Source: Clostridiales bacterium 1_7_47FAA (GTDB taxonomy: Bacteria > Bacillota > Clostridia > Lachnospirales > Lachnospiraceae). From it: a stretch of DNA of 64,000 nt. Below the pieces are notes generated by a model, which saw only the letters and a program-made list of their open reading frames with translations, made no database searches and was not told the DNA's origin. A program made the translations under genes and the position numbers. This document shows, one piece after another, positions 27,018 to 35,983 of this stretch (its first letter is position 1; every line of letters starts with the position of its first letter). Where the stretch lies: positions 145,175 to 209,174 of the forward strand of contig DS990262.1 of NCBI GenBank assembly GCA_000155435.1, read 5' to 3'.

Positions 27018-29775
27018 GTGCGACTTGTTGTCGTACAAACTCTAATGTGGGATAAAACCTGTATTAGAACTAAAATCGACGGCTGAATCAATTCAGCTAA
27101 CTGATATTCCGAGGAGTGGAACGATGGGGTAACGCCCTGAAACGCTCCCCTTGATACTACGACGTGCAAAGGCGGTGTAAAACGCTGTATGTGCGAAGCT
27201 CGTTGAAGTCGGCAGAGAGACACCGAAACATTAAGTTGTCGAAAGCTGTCCAGAGGTGGATGGTGTGTCCTATATGCCGGAGGTCTATAAACTGCCTATG
27301 GTGAGGATAGCTGGTAAAACAGCAGACGAACAGCCGAGTGTACGAGTCTAAAGCGTGATATGGCAGAAATGTCATAACCGTAAATTTACGGGGTATGTGA
27401 GGTAAAGTAAAAATGTACGTTATGAAATACCTTACAGTGTTACAGGCACTGGCAAGCATACAGGCTTATAGGCTGCACCTAAGGGCGGCATGAACAGATA
27501 GGAATATCGGAACAAGGGAAGGTCAGAACACGGAGTGTTTACACGCAATGAAGTGTTAGCAGGGAAAGCGATTGACATTAGTATAACCTGCTTTTATCTG
27601 ACTGAAAGTGGAGCCACAGTACCAATGAAGCGGTGATAACAAGCCGTGGAGGGATAGGCTCCAGTCAATCAGTAAGAATCGAAATTTAATTCGTAATGAA
27701 TCAAAGGTTCGAGTAAGACTAAGAAAGGCGAACAGCTGACTTTGGCAGTGCCGAAGAAAGTGCTGAAACGTCAGATTCTAAGAAACATTGAGTATTATGG
27801 ATTACAGGAGGTATTTGACGAACTATACCAGAAAAGTTTAGAAAACAGGAAATTTAAAAACCTGATGGAACTGGTTTTGATGGAAGAGAATATCAAACTT
27901 GCCTATAGAAACATGAAAAAGAATGATGGAAGTACCACACCAGGAATTGATGGGAAAACGATAGAGCATTTAGCAAAAATGACTGAAAAAGAGGTCATTG
28001 AACTTGTCCGCAATAAACTGGAATGGTACACACCGAAAGCTATAAGACGTGTGGAGATTGATAAAGGTAATGGGAAGAAAAGACCACTTGGGATTGCCTC
28101 AATCGAGGACAGATTGATACAGCAATGTATCTTGCAAGTGTTAGAGCCGATATGTGAAGCTAAATTCCATGATAGAAGCAATGGATTCCGCCCAAACAGA
28201 GGTGTGGAAAACGCACTTGCACAGGCAGAGAAACTTATACAGAGCAACAAACTGTATATCGTGGTGGATATTGACATTAAAGGATTTTTCGATAATGTCA
28301 GCCACGGAAAACTATTAAAACAGTTGTGGACGATAGGAATACAGGATAAAAAGCTCATTAGTATTATTTCAGCCATGCTAAAAGGAGAAATTGCAGAAAT
28401 CGGTTTTCCAGAGAAAGGCACAGCTCAAGGGTCGATTATCTCACCATTGTTATCGAATGTGGTGTTAAATGAACTTGACTGGTGGATTGCCAGCCAGTGG
28501 GAATTTATGCCTACAAGACACGTCTATAAAGAAGCAATAAAGGCGAATGGGACTCAATCGAAATCAAAGAAGTACAGAGCTTTGCGGAACAGCACATTAA
28601 AAGAGTGCTTCATCGTAAGGTACGCTGATGATTTTAAAATCTTTTGCAGGAAACACAAAGATGCGGTTGTAATGTTTGAAGCCACAAAACAATGGCTCAA
28701 AACAAGGTTAGGACTGGATATTAGTCCGGAAAAATCAAAAATTGTCAATCTAAAACACAGTTATTCGGAATTTTTAGGATTTAGGATAAAAGTGCATAAG
28801 AAAGGCAAGGACACAAAATGTAAACCGCCAGTCGATAAGTATGTAGTAAAATCACATATCTCAGAAAAGGCTTTGAAGAAAATAAAAACCAACGCTAAAG
28901 AGAGAATCATAGCAATACAGAAAACGAATGGAAGCAGAGTCGGTGAGTATGCAATTCGGGATTATAATAGCTTTGTCATGGGAATACAGAATTATTACAG
29001 CATGGCAACGTGCGTAAATCCAGATATTCAGACTTTAGCCTATGAAATCAAGACAAGCATAAAAATCAGATTAAATACAAGAGTGAAACGCAGAACTAAC
29101 GAAGCATTAACACCATATCTTTCAGAAAGATATGGAAAAAGTAAAGAACTGCGATTTATAAACGGTGTGCCATTAGTCCCAATAGGATATGTGCAACATC
29201 GTGTTCCTCTCCACAAAAAGGCTGTAGTAAATAAATATACAGCTGAGGGAAGAAAAGAAATACACAAACAATTAGAAACTGTAGATATAGAGAGGGTGCA
29301 TGAACTTATGAGAAACCCTATCAGTAATGAAACTGTAGAATTTAATGATAACTGCGTTTCGCTGTTTGTGGCACAAAGAGGAAACTGTGCAATTTGCAAG
29401 CTGCCTCTAACTTTGGAAAATATGCGGTGTGTCCATAAAGTACCAAAATCTTGTGGCGGTGATGATAAATATAATAATCTGATTATTGTGCATAAAGAGA
29501 TAGAAAGGCTGATAAAAAGTCAGGACAGCAAAGAAATTAAGCGTATTCTAAACAAATACAAACTGGAAAGTAATCAAAGACGGAAAGTAAATACCATAAG
29601 AAAAAATGCAGGATTAGAGGAAATAGACGTAAAAGCACTTGATAAGGAACTGTAAGTTACGAAGTTAAAAAGTAGAAGTTACTGATGATGGAACGCCGGA
29701 TGAGGGGAAACTCTCACGTCCGGTGTGAAGTGGGGGAAAATCTGGAGATAACATCAAAGGATTACCTATCACTAT
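27018..29775 (+). mobile_element. Group II intron with encoded maturase
   Basis: 2758 bases. The 5' end is GTGCGAC (canonical GUGYG) and the 3' end is CACTAT (AY). Domain V is recognisable at about 29693-29740 as GCCGGATGAGG, GAAA and CTCTCACGTCCGG paired arms followed by GTGTGAAGTGGGGG. Joining base 27017 to 29776 restores an open frame reading GTNV-QDRLVALHD, the normal continuation of helicase motif VI. The intron lies in the sense orientation, so splicing can rescue the host gene. The 724 bases from 27018 to the maturase start hold RNA domains I-III and no other gene. Confidence 0.93.
27742..29655 (+). CDS. ltrA: Group II intron reverse transcriptase/maturase with HNH endonuclease
   Basis: 637 residues from a TTG start (AAAGGCGAA upstream). 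Reverse transcriptase blocks include TPGIDGKTIEHL, GKKRPLGIASIEDRLIQQ and the catalytic FIVRYADDFKIFC with YADD near residue 294. Maturase domain X follows (SEKALKKIKTNAKERI). The C-terminus has an HNH-type endonuclease pattern: CAICKLPL, HKVPKSCGGDDKYNNLIIVH. It assists splicing and retrohoming. Lower GC and AAA-rich codon use differ clearly from flanking ICE genes, in keeping with independent mobility. All catalytic residues seem intact. Confidence 0.95.
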   Translation: MAVPKKVLKRQILRNIEYYGLQEVFDELYQKSLENRKFKNLMELVLMEENIKLAYRNMKKNDGSTTPGIDGKTIEHLAKMTEKEVIELVRNKLEWYTPKAIRRVEIDKGNGKKRPLGIASIEDRLIQQCILQVLEPICEAKFHDRSNGFRPNRGVENALAQAEKLIQSNKLYIVVDIDIKGFFDNVSHGKLLKQLWTIGIQDKKLISIISAMLKGEIAEIGFPEKGTAQGSIISPLLSNVVLNELDWWIASQWEFMPTRHVYKEAIKANGTQSKSKKYRALRNSTLKECFIVRYADDFKIFCRKHKDAVVMFEATKQWLKTRLGLDISPEKSKIVNLKHSYSEFLGFRIKVHKKGKDTKCKPPVDKYVVKSHISEKALKKIKTNAKERIIAIQKTNGSRVGEYAIRDYNSFVMGIQNYYSMATCVNPDIQTLAYEIKTSIKIRLNTRVKRRTNEALTPYLSERYGKSKELRFINGVPLVPIGYVQHRVPLHKKAVVNKYTAEGRKEIHKQLETVDIERVHELMRNPISNETVEFNDNCVSLFVAQRGNCAICKLPLTLENMRCVHKVPKSCGGDDKYNNLIIVHKEIERLIKSQDSKEIKRILNKYKLESNQRRKVNTIRKNAGLEEIDVKALDKEL

Positions 29776-30812
29776 AGGACCGTCTGGTGGCACTTCATGA
29801 CCTGGACTGTCCGTGGAGACCGGGAGACCTCGCCCAGCGCAAGGGGCGTATCGAGCGTCAGGGCAACCAGAACCCCCTTGTTCATGTGTACCGCTATGTG
29901 ACCGAAGGAACCTTTGACGCATACCTTTGGCAGACGGTGGAGAATAAGCAGAAATTCATTTCCCAGATCATGACTTCTAAATCGCCGGTGCGCTCCTGCG
30001 ATGATGTGGATGAAACGGCGCTTTCCTTTGCCGAGATCAAGGCCCTGTGTGCCGGAGACCCCCGTATCAAGGAACGCATGGATTTGGATGTGGAGGTTGC
30101 CAAGCTGAAGCTGATGAAAGCCGACCACCAGAGCAAGCAGTATCGTCTGGAGGACCAGCTGCTCAAATACTTCCCGGAGGAGATTGAAAAGCATAAGGGT
30201 TTTGTCAAGGGCTTTGCATCTGACATGGAGGTTTTGGCAGCTCACCCGCACCCGGAGGACGGCTTTGCCGGTATGGAGATTCGTGGAGACCTGCTGACCG
30301 ATAAGGAGAACGCCGGTGCAGCCCTTTTGGATGCCTGCAAGGAGGTCAAAACCTCCGATCCGGTACAGATCGGCAGCTACCGGGGCTATGCCATGTCCGT
30401 GGAATTTTCCGCTTGGAAACAGGAATATACGCTCCTGTTGAAAGGCCAGATGACCCACAGGGCAACCCTTGGTACAGACCCTCGCGGAAATCTTACCCGC
30501 ATCGACAATGCCCTCGCCCAGATGCCACAGCGTCTGGAGGCGGCAAAGGCCCAGCTGGATAACCTCTATCAGCAGCAGGCTGCCGCAAAGGAGGAAGTTG
30601 GAAAGCCATTCCTTTATGAAGAAGAACTGAGAAGCAAAAACGCCCGTCTGGTGGAGCTGGATACCCTGCTCAACATCGACGGAAAGGGGCCGGCACACGC
30701 TGAAGCTGTTGTTGCCAAAAGCACACGGCCTTCGGTGCTGGATCATCTGAAACGCCCGGTGCCGTCCCGCAGTACAGACAAGAAACCAAAACAGCATGAG
30801 GAGGTGCGATAA
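29776..30812 (+). CDS. Giant ArdC-methylase-SNF2 helicase protein, exon 2
   Basis: Continuation of the gene that begins at 19298. The first two bases complete a glutamine codon begun at 27017. Exon 2 begins DRLVALHDLDCPWRPGDLAQRKG and RIERQGNQNP, the rest of SF2 motif VI with its arginine fingers, then a helical C-terminal region of about 300 residues. Without splicing this part would be untranslated or separately initiated and the helicase would lack its arginine fingers. Its stop lies two bases before the DUF3848/3849 ATG, whose GGAGG overlaps the end of exon 2. Confidence 0.9.
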
Positions 30813-30813
30813 C

Positions 30814-31632
30814 ATGAATACCAACGATCTGAATACGGCTCTTTATGAAAAGATGGCCGATGAGCAGGACAAATACAGGGCCTGGCTGAAAAGACAGCCC
30901 CCGGAAGAAATCCTGCACCACACCTATGAGTACACGGTTCGTGAGGACATTGTGATGGCGATGGAGGAACTGGAGCTGACTGATGCCCAGGCTCAGGCAC
31001 TTTTGGAATCTCCCTCTCCGCTGGCGGATGTGTACCGCTATTTTGAAAAGTTGGAGACCGGTTATATGGATGTGATCCGGGACAGCATTGAGAACCGTGC
31101 CGATGATGTGTGCAGAGCCAAAGAGGAACTGCGAACAACACCGGTCTATCCCCATTCTGCCGCCTATGCGAGAGAACATGGGGAGTTGGAGCAGTACCGG
31201 GCTTCCAACAATGCAAATCTCCAATGCAAGGAGTCCATTGAAGCGGCGGTGCGGGAACACTTCGACGGAATGCATCTCAGTCACGATGCGGCAAAGGGTG
31301 TGATCGAGATCTATGGCATGGAGCGTGTGGCTATGGTTCTGGCTAACACCGTCCAGCTTCAGGACTGGGATGGGCGCTACTCCCGACGCAACAAAGAATG
31401 GGCTAAGACCATTCCCAACGATAATCCCGAAACTGTCCGTTGTGGTTATGCCTTAAACAGCCACCCTGCTGTGCTGGATGGCTTTATTGATCTGGTGCGT
31501 GTAGAACAGCAGCGCAGCCGTACTCAGGGAGAAAAACTGCAACCGTCCCGCCCCTCAGTACGGGATAAGCTCAAACAGGAGCTGCCTGCCCATAAGCCTG
31601 CCGCCCCGAAGAAACAGGGACCGGAGAGATAA
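30814..31632 (+). CDS. DUF3848-DUF3849 protein
   Basis: 272 residues. Residues 1-95 match DUF3848 (MNTNDLNTALYEKMADEQDKY, TYEYTVREDIVMAMEELELT, LLESPSPLADVYRYFEK). Residues 110-235 match DUF3849 (PHSAAYAREHGELEQYRASN, DFDGMHL-type EHFDGMHLSHDAAKGVIE, VLANTVQLQDWDGRYSRRNKEW). Both domains are widespread in ICE DNA-processing regions next to the helicase gene. GAGGAGG precedes the ATG at 30814. Function unknown. Confidence 0.85.
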   Translation: MNTNDLNTALYEKMADEQDKYRAWLKRQPPEEILHHTYEYTVREDIVMAMEELELTDAQAQALLESPSPLADVYRYFEKLETGYMDVIRDSIENRADDVCRAKEELRTTPVYPHSAAYAREHGELEQYRASNNANLQCKESIEAAVREHFDGMHLSHDAAKGVIEIYGMERVAMVLANTVQLQDWDGRYSRRNKEWAKTIPNDNPETVRCGYALNSHPAVLDGFIDLVRVEQQRSRTQGEKLQPSRPSVRDKLKQELPAHKPAAPKKQGPER

Positions 31633-31634
31633 CC

Positions 31635-31973
31635 ATGGCAAAGCGTAAGCGGGATATGCAATTAAACTTTAGAGTTTCAGCGGAGGAGCTTGCTGTGATT
31701 GAGCAAAAAATGTCTCAGTTTGGAACCTCCAACCGTGAAGCCTATCTAAGAAAAATGGCGCTGGATGGGTATGTAGTCAAGCTGGAGCTGCCGGAGCTGA
31801 AGGAGCTTGTTTCCCTGATGCGCCGAAACAGCAACAACTTAAACCAGCTGACCCGTAAAGTGCATGAGACTGGGCGGGTTTATGATGCTGACTTGGAGGA
31901 TATATCCCAGCGGCAGGAACAGTTATGGAAGGGCGTAGAGGAAATCCTTACCCAGCTTTCCGAACTTTTATAA
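31635..31973 (+). CDS. mobC: MobC-type relaxosome protein
   Basis: 112 residues. An N-terminal ribbon-helix-helix stretch (RDMQLNFRVSAEELAVIEQKM, TSNREAYLRKMALDGYVV) and the C-terminal MobC block (RRNSNNLNQLTRKVHETG) are clear. It binds DNA at the transfer origin and assists the relaxase. It starts two bases after the upstream stop and is followed by a terminator. The relaxase gene is 2.4 kb further on, separated by the AbiE operon. Confidence 0.9.
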   Translation: MAKRKRDMQLNFRVSAEELAVIEQKMSQFGTSNREAYLRKMALDGYVVKLELPELKELVSLMRRNSNNLNQLTRKVHETGRVYDADLEDISQRQEQLWKGVEEILTQLSELL

Positions 31974-31993
31974 CAGGGATAGATACTCCATTT

Positions 31994-32040
31994 GCGGAGG
32001 GAGGAACGGCATTACTTCGCTGCTCCTCTCTCCGCTTTTT
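31994..32040 (+). terminator. Rho-independent terminator after mobC
   Basis: GCGGAGGGAGGA pairs with TCCTCTCTCCGC (one mismatch) and is followed by TTTTTCTTTTT. It closes the long conjugation operon before the CD1845-like gene. Confidence 0.8.
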
Positions 32041-32128
32041 CTTTTTATCGGTATCCTTGTCTTTTGCCTGCCCATGCCGGATAATATGATTAGAAAAGAT
32101 ACCAAGAACGCTGCAAGGAGGAAATGAC

Positions 32129-32428
32129 ATGAAGATTTTGAAAGGGCTTTTGATGATTATAACTGCACCGGTCATTTTGGTGCTGACGCTTTTTGTCTGG
32201 TTCTGCACGGGGCTGATCTACATATCCGGTCTGGTGCTTGGTCTGCTCAGCACTGTAATTGCTCTGCTTGGCGTGGCTGTGCTTATTACCTATTCCCCGC
32301 AAAATGGTGTGATTTTGCTGGTTATGGCATTTTTGATTAGCCCTATGGGGCTGCCGTTGGCTGCAATCTGGCTGATGGGTAAGGTGCAGAGTTTGAAATT
32401 TGCCATTCAGGATTGGGTTTATGGATAA
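32129..32428 (+). CDS. CD1845-like small membrane protein
   Basis: 99 residues with three hydrophobic helices covering most of the protein (about 5-28, 30-55 and 60-85). AAGGAGG precedes the ATG. The composition and position near mobC match CD1845-type membrane proteins of Clostridial ICEs. Could contribute to surface exclusion or mating-channel function, but nothing in the sequence proves it. Confidence 0.75.
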   Translation: MKILKGLLMIITAPVILVLTLFVWFCTGLIYISGLVLGLLSTVIALLGVAVLITYSPQNGVILLVMAFLISPMGLPLAAIWLMGKVQSLKFAIQDWVYG

Positions 32429-32499
32429 AAAATACGCAAAGCCACAAAATGCCAAACACCGTCTGTTAAATTTGGAAAGAGAAACTATATATCCACAAC

Positions 32500-32534
32500 T
32501 TTACTTTTGAACTAATATTGAATATAATATTAGT
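32500..32534 (+). promoter_or_regulatory. AbiE promoter with overlapping palindromic operator
   Basis: TTTACT (32500-32505), a 17-base spacer and TATAAT (32523-32528) form a good sigma-A promoter. A perfect inverted repeat, ACTAATATT-GAATAT-AATATTAGT, at 32511-32534 overlaps the spacer and the -10 box. AbiEi antitoxins are known to bind inverted repeats in their own promoters and repress them, so this is the probable AbiEi operator. Confidence 0.75.
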
Positions 32535-32549
32535 ACGAAAGGAAGTGAC

Positions 32550-33146
32550 ATGATGGGACAATTTGAACAGCTGGATCAGATGCTAACAGCACAAGAAGGA
32601 ATGCTGCGAACATCACAGGTCGTATCCTCTGGAATTTCAAAGCCGGTATTTTATGATTATGTGCGTTCACGAGATTTGGATAGAGTTGCACATGGGATTT
32701 ATCTGTCCAAAGATTCCTGGGTGGATGCCATGTATCTGCTTCATTTGCGATTTGAACAAGCAGTATTTTCACATGAAACAGCTTTATTTTTTCACGATCT
32801 GACAGACCGTGAACCAATAGAATATACAGTTACGGTCAAAACTGGATGCAATCCAAGCAAAATGAAAGCAGAAGGCATTCAAGTTTTTACGATTAAAGCA
32901 GACTTACATGATGTAGGACTTACAACAGCGAAAACTCCGTTCGGGCATACTGTGCCGGTTTATGATATGGAGCGAACGATCTGTGATTTGCTCAGAAGCC
33001 GTAGCAGAATTGAAATTCAGACCTTTCAGGGAGCACTGAAAGCGTATGCCCGTAGAAAAGATAAGAACCTGCGAGCTTTAATGCAATATGCCGGGATGTT
33101 CAAGGTGGAAAAAATTTTACGACAGTATTTGGAGGTACTTTTATGA
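32550..33146 (+). CDS. abiEi: AbiEi family antitoxin
   Basis: 198 residues. N-terminal winged-helix domain (EGMLRTSQVVSSGISKPVFYDYVR, LDRVAHGIYLSKDSW), then the AbiEi C-terminal core with FSHETALFFHDLTDREP and VPVYDMERTICDLLRSRSRIE. It is the repressor and antitoxin half of the type IV AbiE abortive-infection system. AAAGGAAG precedes the ATG. The stop overlaps the abiEii ATG (ATGA). Confidence 0.93.
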   Translation: MMGQFEQLDQMLTAQEGMLRTSQVVSSGISKPVFYDYVRSRDLDRVAHGIYLSKDSWVDAMYLLHLRFEQAVFSHETALFFHDLTDREPIEYTVTVKTGCNPSKMKAEGIQVFTIKADLHDVGLTTAKTPFGHTVPVYDMERTICDLLRSRSRIEIQTFQGALKAYARRKDKNLRALMQYAGMFKVEKILRQYLEVLL

Positions 33147-33997
33147 TAAAAACAGCAAGGCAGCTTAAAGATTTAATACGAAACCTTTCCAGAGAAAAAT
33201 CCGCAGATGCTCAGATTTTAATGAGGAACTACATGATGGAGCGTTTTTTGGAGCGTATTTCTCTTTCTGAGTATCGTGATAAGTTTATCTTAAAGGGTGG
33301 TATGTTGGTAGCGGCTATGGTTGGATTGGATGCCCGCTCTACGATGGATTTGGATGCAACCATAAAAGGAGCTAATGTTAATGTGGAGGATATTGAGAAT
33401 CTAATTTCATCAATCGTAACTGTTCCGATTGATGATGGTGTTAAATTTCAGCTGAAAAGTATTTCGGAGATTATGGATGAAGCAGAGTATCCGGGGATTC
33501 GTGTCAGCATGAGTACAACATTCGATGGTGTAGTGACCCCTTTGAAAATTGATATTTCTACGGGAGATGCAATCACTCCAAGAGAGGTTCGGTATTCATT
33601 CAAACTTATGCTGGAAGATCGCTCCATTGATATTTGGGCTTATAATTTAGAAACTGTGCTGGCAGAAAAACTGGAAACCATTATTACCAGAACCACAACC
33701 AATACCCGCATGAGAGATTTCTACGATATTTACATTTTAGAACAGCTGCATGGAACCACGCTGAACCCGAAAATTTTACATGATGCGCTTCTGGCAACTG
33801 CTCATAAACGGGGATCGGAGAAGTATCTTAACCAGGCTGAAGAAGTTTTTGACGAAGTGGAAAATGATTCGGTTATGCAAAAACTTTGGGAGGCATACCG
33901 TAAAAAGTTTTCTTATGCTTCTGATTTGGAATGGGATGTGATTATGAAAGCAATTCGCAGGTTATATGTTCTTTGCGAGAAGGGCATCAGCTTATGA
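33143..33997 (+). CDS. abiEii: AbiEii nucleotidyltransferase toxin
   Basis: 284 residues. Polymerase-beta-like fold with FILKGGMLVAAMVGLDARSTMDLDATIKG carrying the GG/GS-type and DxD residues, plus the later YNLETVLAEKLETIITR and MRDFYDIYIL blocks typical of AbiEii. The family transfers nucleotides to target RNA and stops growth until neutralised by AbiEi. Phage defence and element stabilisation are the known family roles. All key acidic residues are present. Confidence 0.93.
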   Translation: MIKTARQLKDLIRNLSREKSADAQILMRNYMMERFLERISLSEYRDKFILKGGMLVAAMVGLDARSTMDLDATIKGANVNVEDIENLISSIVTVPIDDGVKFQLKSISEIMDEAEYPGIRVSMSTTFDGVVTPLKIDISTGDAITPREVRYSFKLMLEDRSIDIWAYNLETVLAEKLETIITRTTTNTRMRDFYDIYILEQLHGTTLNPKILHDALLATAHKRGSEKYLNQAEEVFDEVENDSVMQKLWEAYRKKFSYASDLEWDVIMKAIRRLYVLCEKGISL

Positions 33998-34320
33998 AAA
34001 AGCATGGACACTATTGTAAAGTTTGTGGTGAATACAAAGCCAACGAAAAATTTTCAGGCAAAGGTCATGCATCCCACATTTGTAAATCCTGTGCTTCGCT
34101 ACCAGCAGAAAAGCAGGCTGAACTGATGACACTGAATCGTCTTTTGAATCTTCCATGGAGGCTATCGAAAGAGCAGTTGTCCTGGCTGAAAAATCGACTA
34201 AAGGATAGGCGGCCTGATGTCCGTGCATTGGCGCAAGAGCAATATGAAATGAGATTTCCACCAAGACACTTAGAAGATGATGAGTTCAATTTTTTCGATG
34301 AAGAAAGTTTTATAGAATAG
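33994..34320 (+). CDS. Zinc-ribbon protein, third gene of the AbiE operon
   Basis: 108 residues beginning MKKHGHYCKVCGEYKANEKF, then HICKSCASL, so two CxxC pairs are visible, followed by a helical, charged region with LSWLKNRLKDRRPDVRALA and an acidic tail. It overlaps the abiEii stop by four bases, which indicates co-translation. It is not a known obligatory AbiE component; it may be a nucleic-acid-binding modulator. A terminator follows directly. Confidence 0.8.
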   Translation: MKKHGHYCKVCGEYKANEKFSGKGHASHICKSCASLPAEKQAELMTLNRLLNLPWRLSKEQLSWLKNRLKDRRPDVRALAQEQYEMRFPPRHLEDDEFNFFDEESFIE

Positions 34321-34326
34321 TGAAAG

Positions 34327-34350
34327 CGGTCTGCTATGGCAGGCCGTTTT
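34327..34350 (+). terminator. Terminator of the AbiE operon
   Basis: CGGTCTGC-TATG-GCAGGCCG forms an 8-bp stem (one G-T pair) followed by TTTTCTTTT, seven bases after the stop of the zinc-ribbon gene. Confidence 0.8.
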
Positions 34351-34374
34351 CTTTTCGGGAAGGAGGTCTGACCT

Positions 34375-35787
34375 ATGGCAACCACAAGAATCATGCCGCT
34401 TCATGTCGGCAAGGGCCGCACAGAAAGTCGGGCGATCAGTGACATCATCGACTATGTGGCCAATCCCAAAAAAACAGATAGCGGCAGGCTTATTACCGGC
34501 TATGCGTGTGACAGCAGGACTGCGGATGCAGAGTTCCTTCTGGCAAAGCGGCAGTACCTTGCCACGACCGGACGAGTGCGCGGTGCGGATGATGTGATTG
34601 CCTATCATGTGCGCCAGTCCTTCCGCCCCGGAGAGATCACTTCGGAAGAAGCAAACCGGCTGGGCGTAGAATTTGCCAAGCGTTTTACCAAGGGCAATCA
34701 TGCCTTTGTGGTCTGCACCCACATAGACAAGTCGCACATTCACAATCACATTATCTGGTCATCGGTCAGCTTAGAATATGACCGGAAATTCCGAAACTTT
34801 TGGGGCAGCACCAAGGCAGTCCGACAGTTAAGTGACACCATCTGCATCGAAAACGGACTGTCCATTGTGGAGAATCCGAAACCTCACGGAAAGAGCTATA
34901 ACAAATGGCTGGGCGATCAGGCAAAGCCCTCTCACCGAGAGCTGCTGCGTGTAGCGATTGACAACGCATTATCACAAAGTCCTGCTAATTTTGAGGAGCT
35001 GCTGAGGCTGCTGCAAGAGTCCGGCTGTGAGGTATCAAAGCGCGGGAAATCGTATCGCCTGAAGCTCCCCGGTTGGGAGAAAGCCGCCCGAATGGACAGC
35101 CTGGGCGAAGGATATGGATTAGATGATTTGCAGGCGGTTCTCTCCGGGAAGAAAGCGCATACCCCACGAAAGAAAATAGTTACACAGGCAGAGACGCAGA
35201 AGGTCAATCTGCTGGTGGACATTCAGGCAAAATTGCAGGCAGGAAAAGGTGCTGGCTATGCGCGATGGGCTAAAGTTTTCAATCTGAAGCAAATGGCGCA
35301 GACCATGAACTACCTATCAGAGCATAACCTGCTGGAGTATGCGGTTTTGGAAGAAAAGGCTGCGGCTGCCACGGCACATCACAATGAGCTTTCGGCACAG
35401 ATCAAAGCAGCTGAAAAGCGCATGGCAGAGATTGCTGTTCTGCGTACTCACATCGTAAATTATGCCAAGACCCGTGAGGTCTATGTGGACTACCGCAAGG
35501 CCGGCTACTCTAAGAAATTCCGGGAGGAACATGAGGAAGAAATTCTGCTCCACCAGGCTGCTAAGAATGCCTTTGATGAGATGGGCGTCAAGAAGCTGCC
35601 CAAGGTCAAAGAGTTGCAGACGGAGTACGCGAAATTGCTGGAAGAAAAGAAAAAGACCTATGCCGAGTACCGGCGTTCCCGTGAAGAAATGCGGGAGCTT
35701 TTAACGGCAAAGGCTAATGTAGACCGAGTGCTGAAAATGGAGGTAGAACAGGATGTTGAAAAAGAAAAAGACCACGGCCAGCGGTAA
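34375..35787 (+). CDS. MobP-type relaxase (MobA/VirD2 family)
   Basis: 470 residues. The three-histidine metal motif HIDKSHIHNHIIW lies near 117-129, following HAFVVCTH. A nicking tyrosine is expected in the N-terminal portion, for example in IIDYVANPKKT. The C-terminal half is coiled coil and charged. It nicks oriT and pilots the strand to the VirD4 protein. GGAAGGAGG precedes the ATG. It is the last gene of this strand before a hairpin cluster that may be oriT. Confidence 0.92.
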   Translation: MATTRIMPLHVGKGRTESRAISDIIDYVANPKKTDSGRLITGYACDSRTADAEFLLAKRQYLATTGRVRGADDVIAYHVRQSFRPGEITSEEANRLGVEFAKRFTKGNHAFVVCTHIDKSHIHNHIIWSSVSLEYDRKFRNFWGSTKAVRQLSDTICIENGLSIVENPKPHGKSYNKWLGDQAKPSHRELLRVAIDNALSQSPANFEELLRLLQESGCEVSKRGKSYRLKLPGWEKAARMDSLGEGYGLDDLQAVLSGKKAHTPRKKIVTQAETQKVNLLVDIQAKLQAGKGAGYARWAKVFNLKQMAQTMNYLSEHNLLEYAVLEEKAAAATAHHNELSAQIKAAEKRMAEIAVLRTHIVNYAKTREVYVDYRKAGYSKKFREEHEEEILLHQAAKNAFDEMGVKKLPKVKELQTEYAKLLEEKKKTYAEYRRSREEMRELLTAKANVDRVLKMEVEQDVEKEKDHGQR

Positions 35788-35804
35788 GCTGGTCCTGGTC
35801 AAAA

Positions 35805-35916
35805 GCGTTCGCAGAACGCGCAGCCACAGAATGAAATTCTGTGTTCAAAGGGGCTTGGGGGCGCTGCCCTCAACAAGCAGCTTGTGGCGAAATGGATAGC
35901 CACAAGCATTGCTTGC
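35805..35916. repeat. Cluster of hairpins after the relaxase gene, oriT candidate
   Basis: At least four stems occur in 112 bases: GCGTTC-GCA-GAACGC (35805-35819), CACAGAAT-GAA-ATTCTGTG (35825-35843), CTTGTGGC-GAAATGGATA-GCCACAAG (35881-35906), and overlapping CAAGCA-T-TGCTTG (35904-35916). A GGGGGCGCTGCCCTC segment lies between. Dense inverted repeats beside a relaxase gene are typical of transfer origins, but no nick-site consensus was identified with certainty. This fills the non-coding gap 35788-35940. Confidence 0.4.
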
Positions 35917-35940
35917 CACAATATGCTGCGCATAAAATAA

Positions 35941-35983
35941 AAAACTAACGACGGGACATTTACTGCCTCCTATCGTTAGTTTT
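35941..35983. terminator. Bidirectional terminator
   Basis: AAAACTAACGA and TCGTTAGTTTT form an 11-bp stem with A- and T-runs on the two sides, so it can stop both the relaxase transcript and the minus-strand XRE gene, whose stop codon lies inside it. Confidence 0.75.

Noticed and set aside
27014..27018. Alternative intron 5' boundary at 27014 within GTGCGTGCGAC
   Set aside because: Starting there would leave the exons out of frame; 27018 gives both canonical GTGCGAC and a restored helicase motif.
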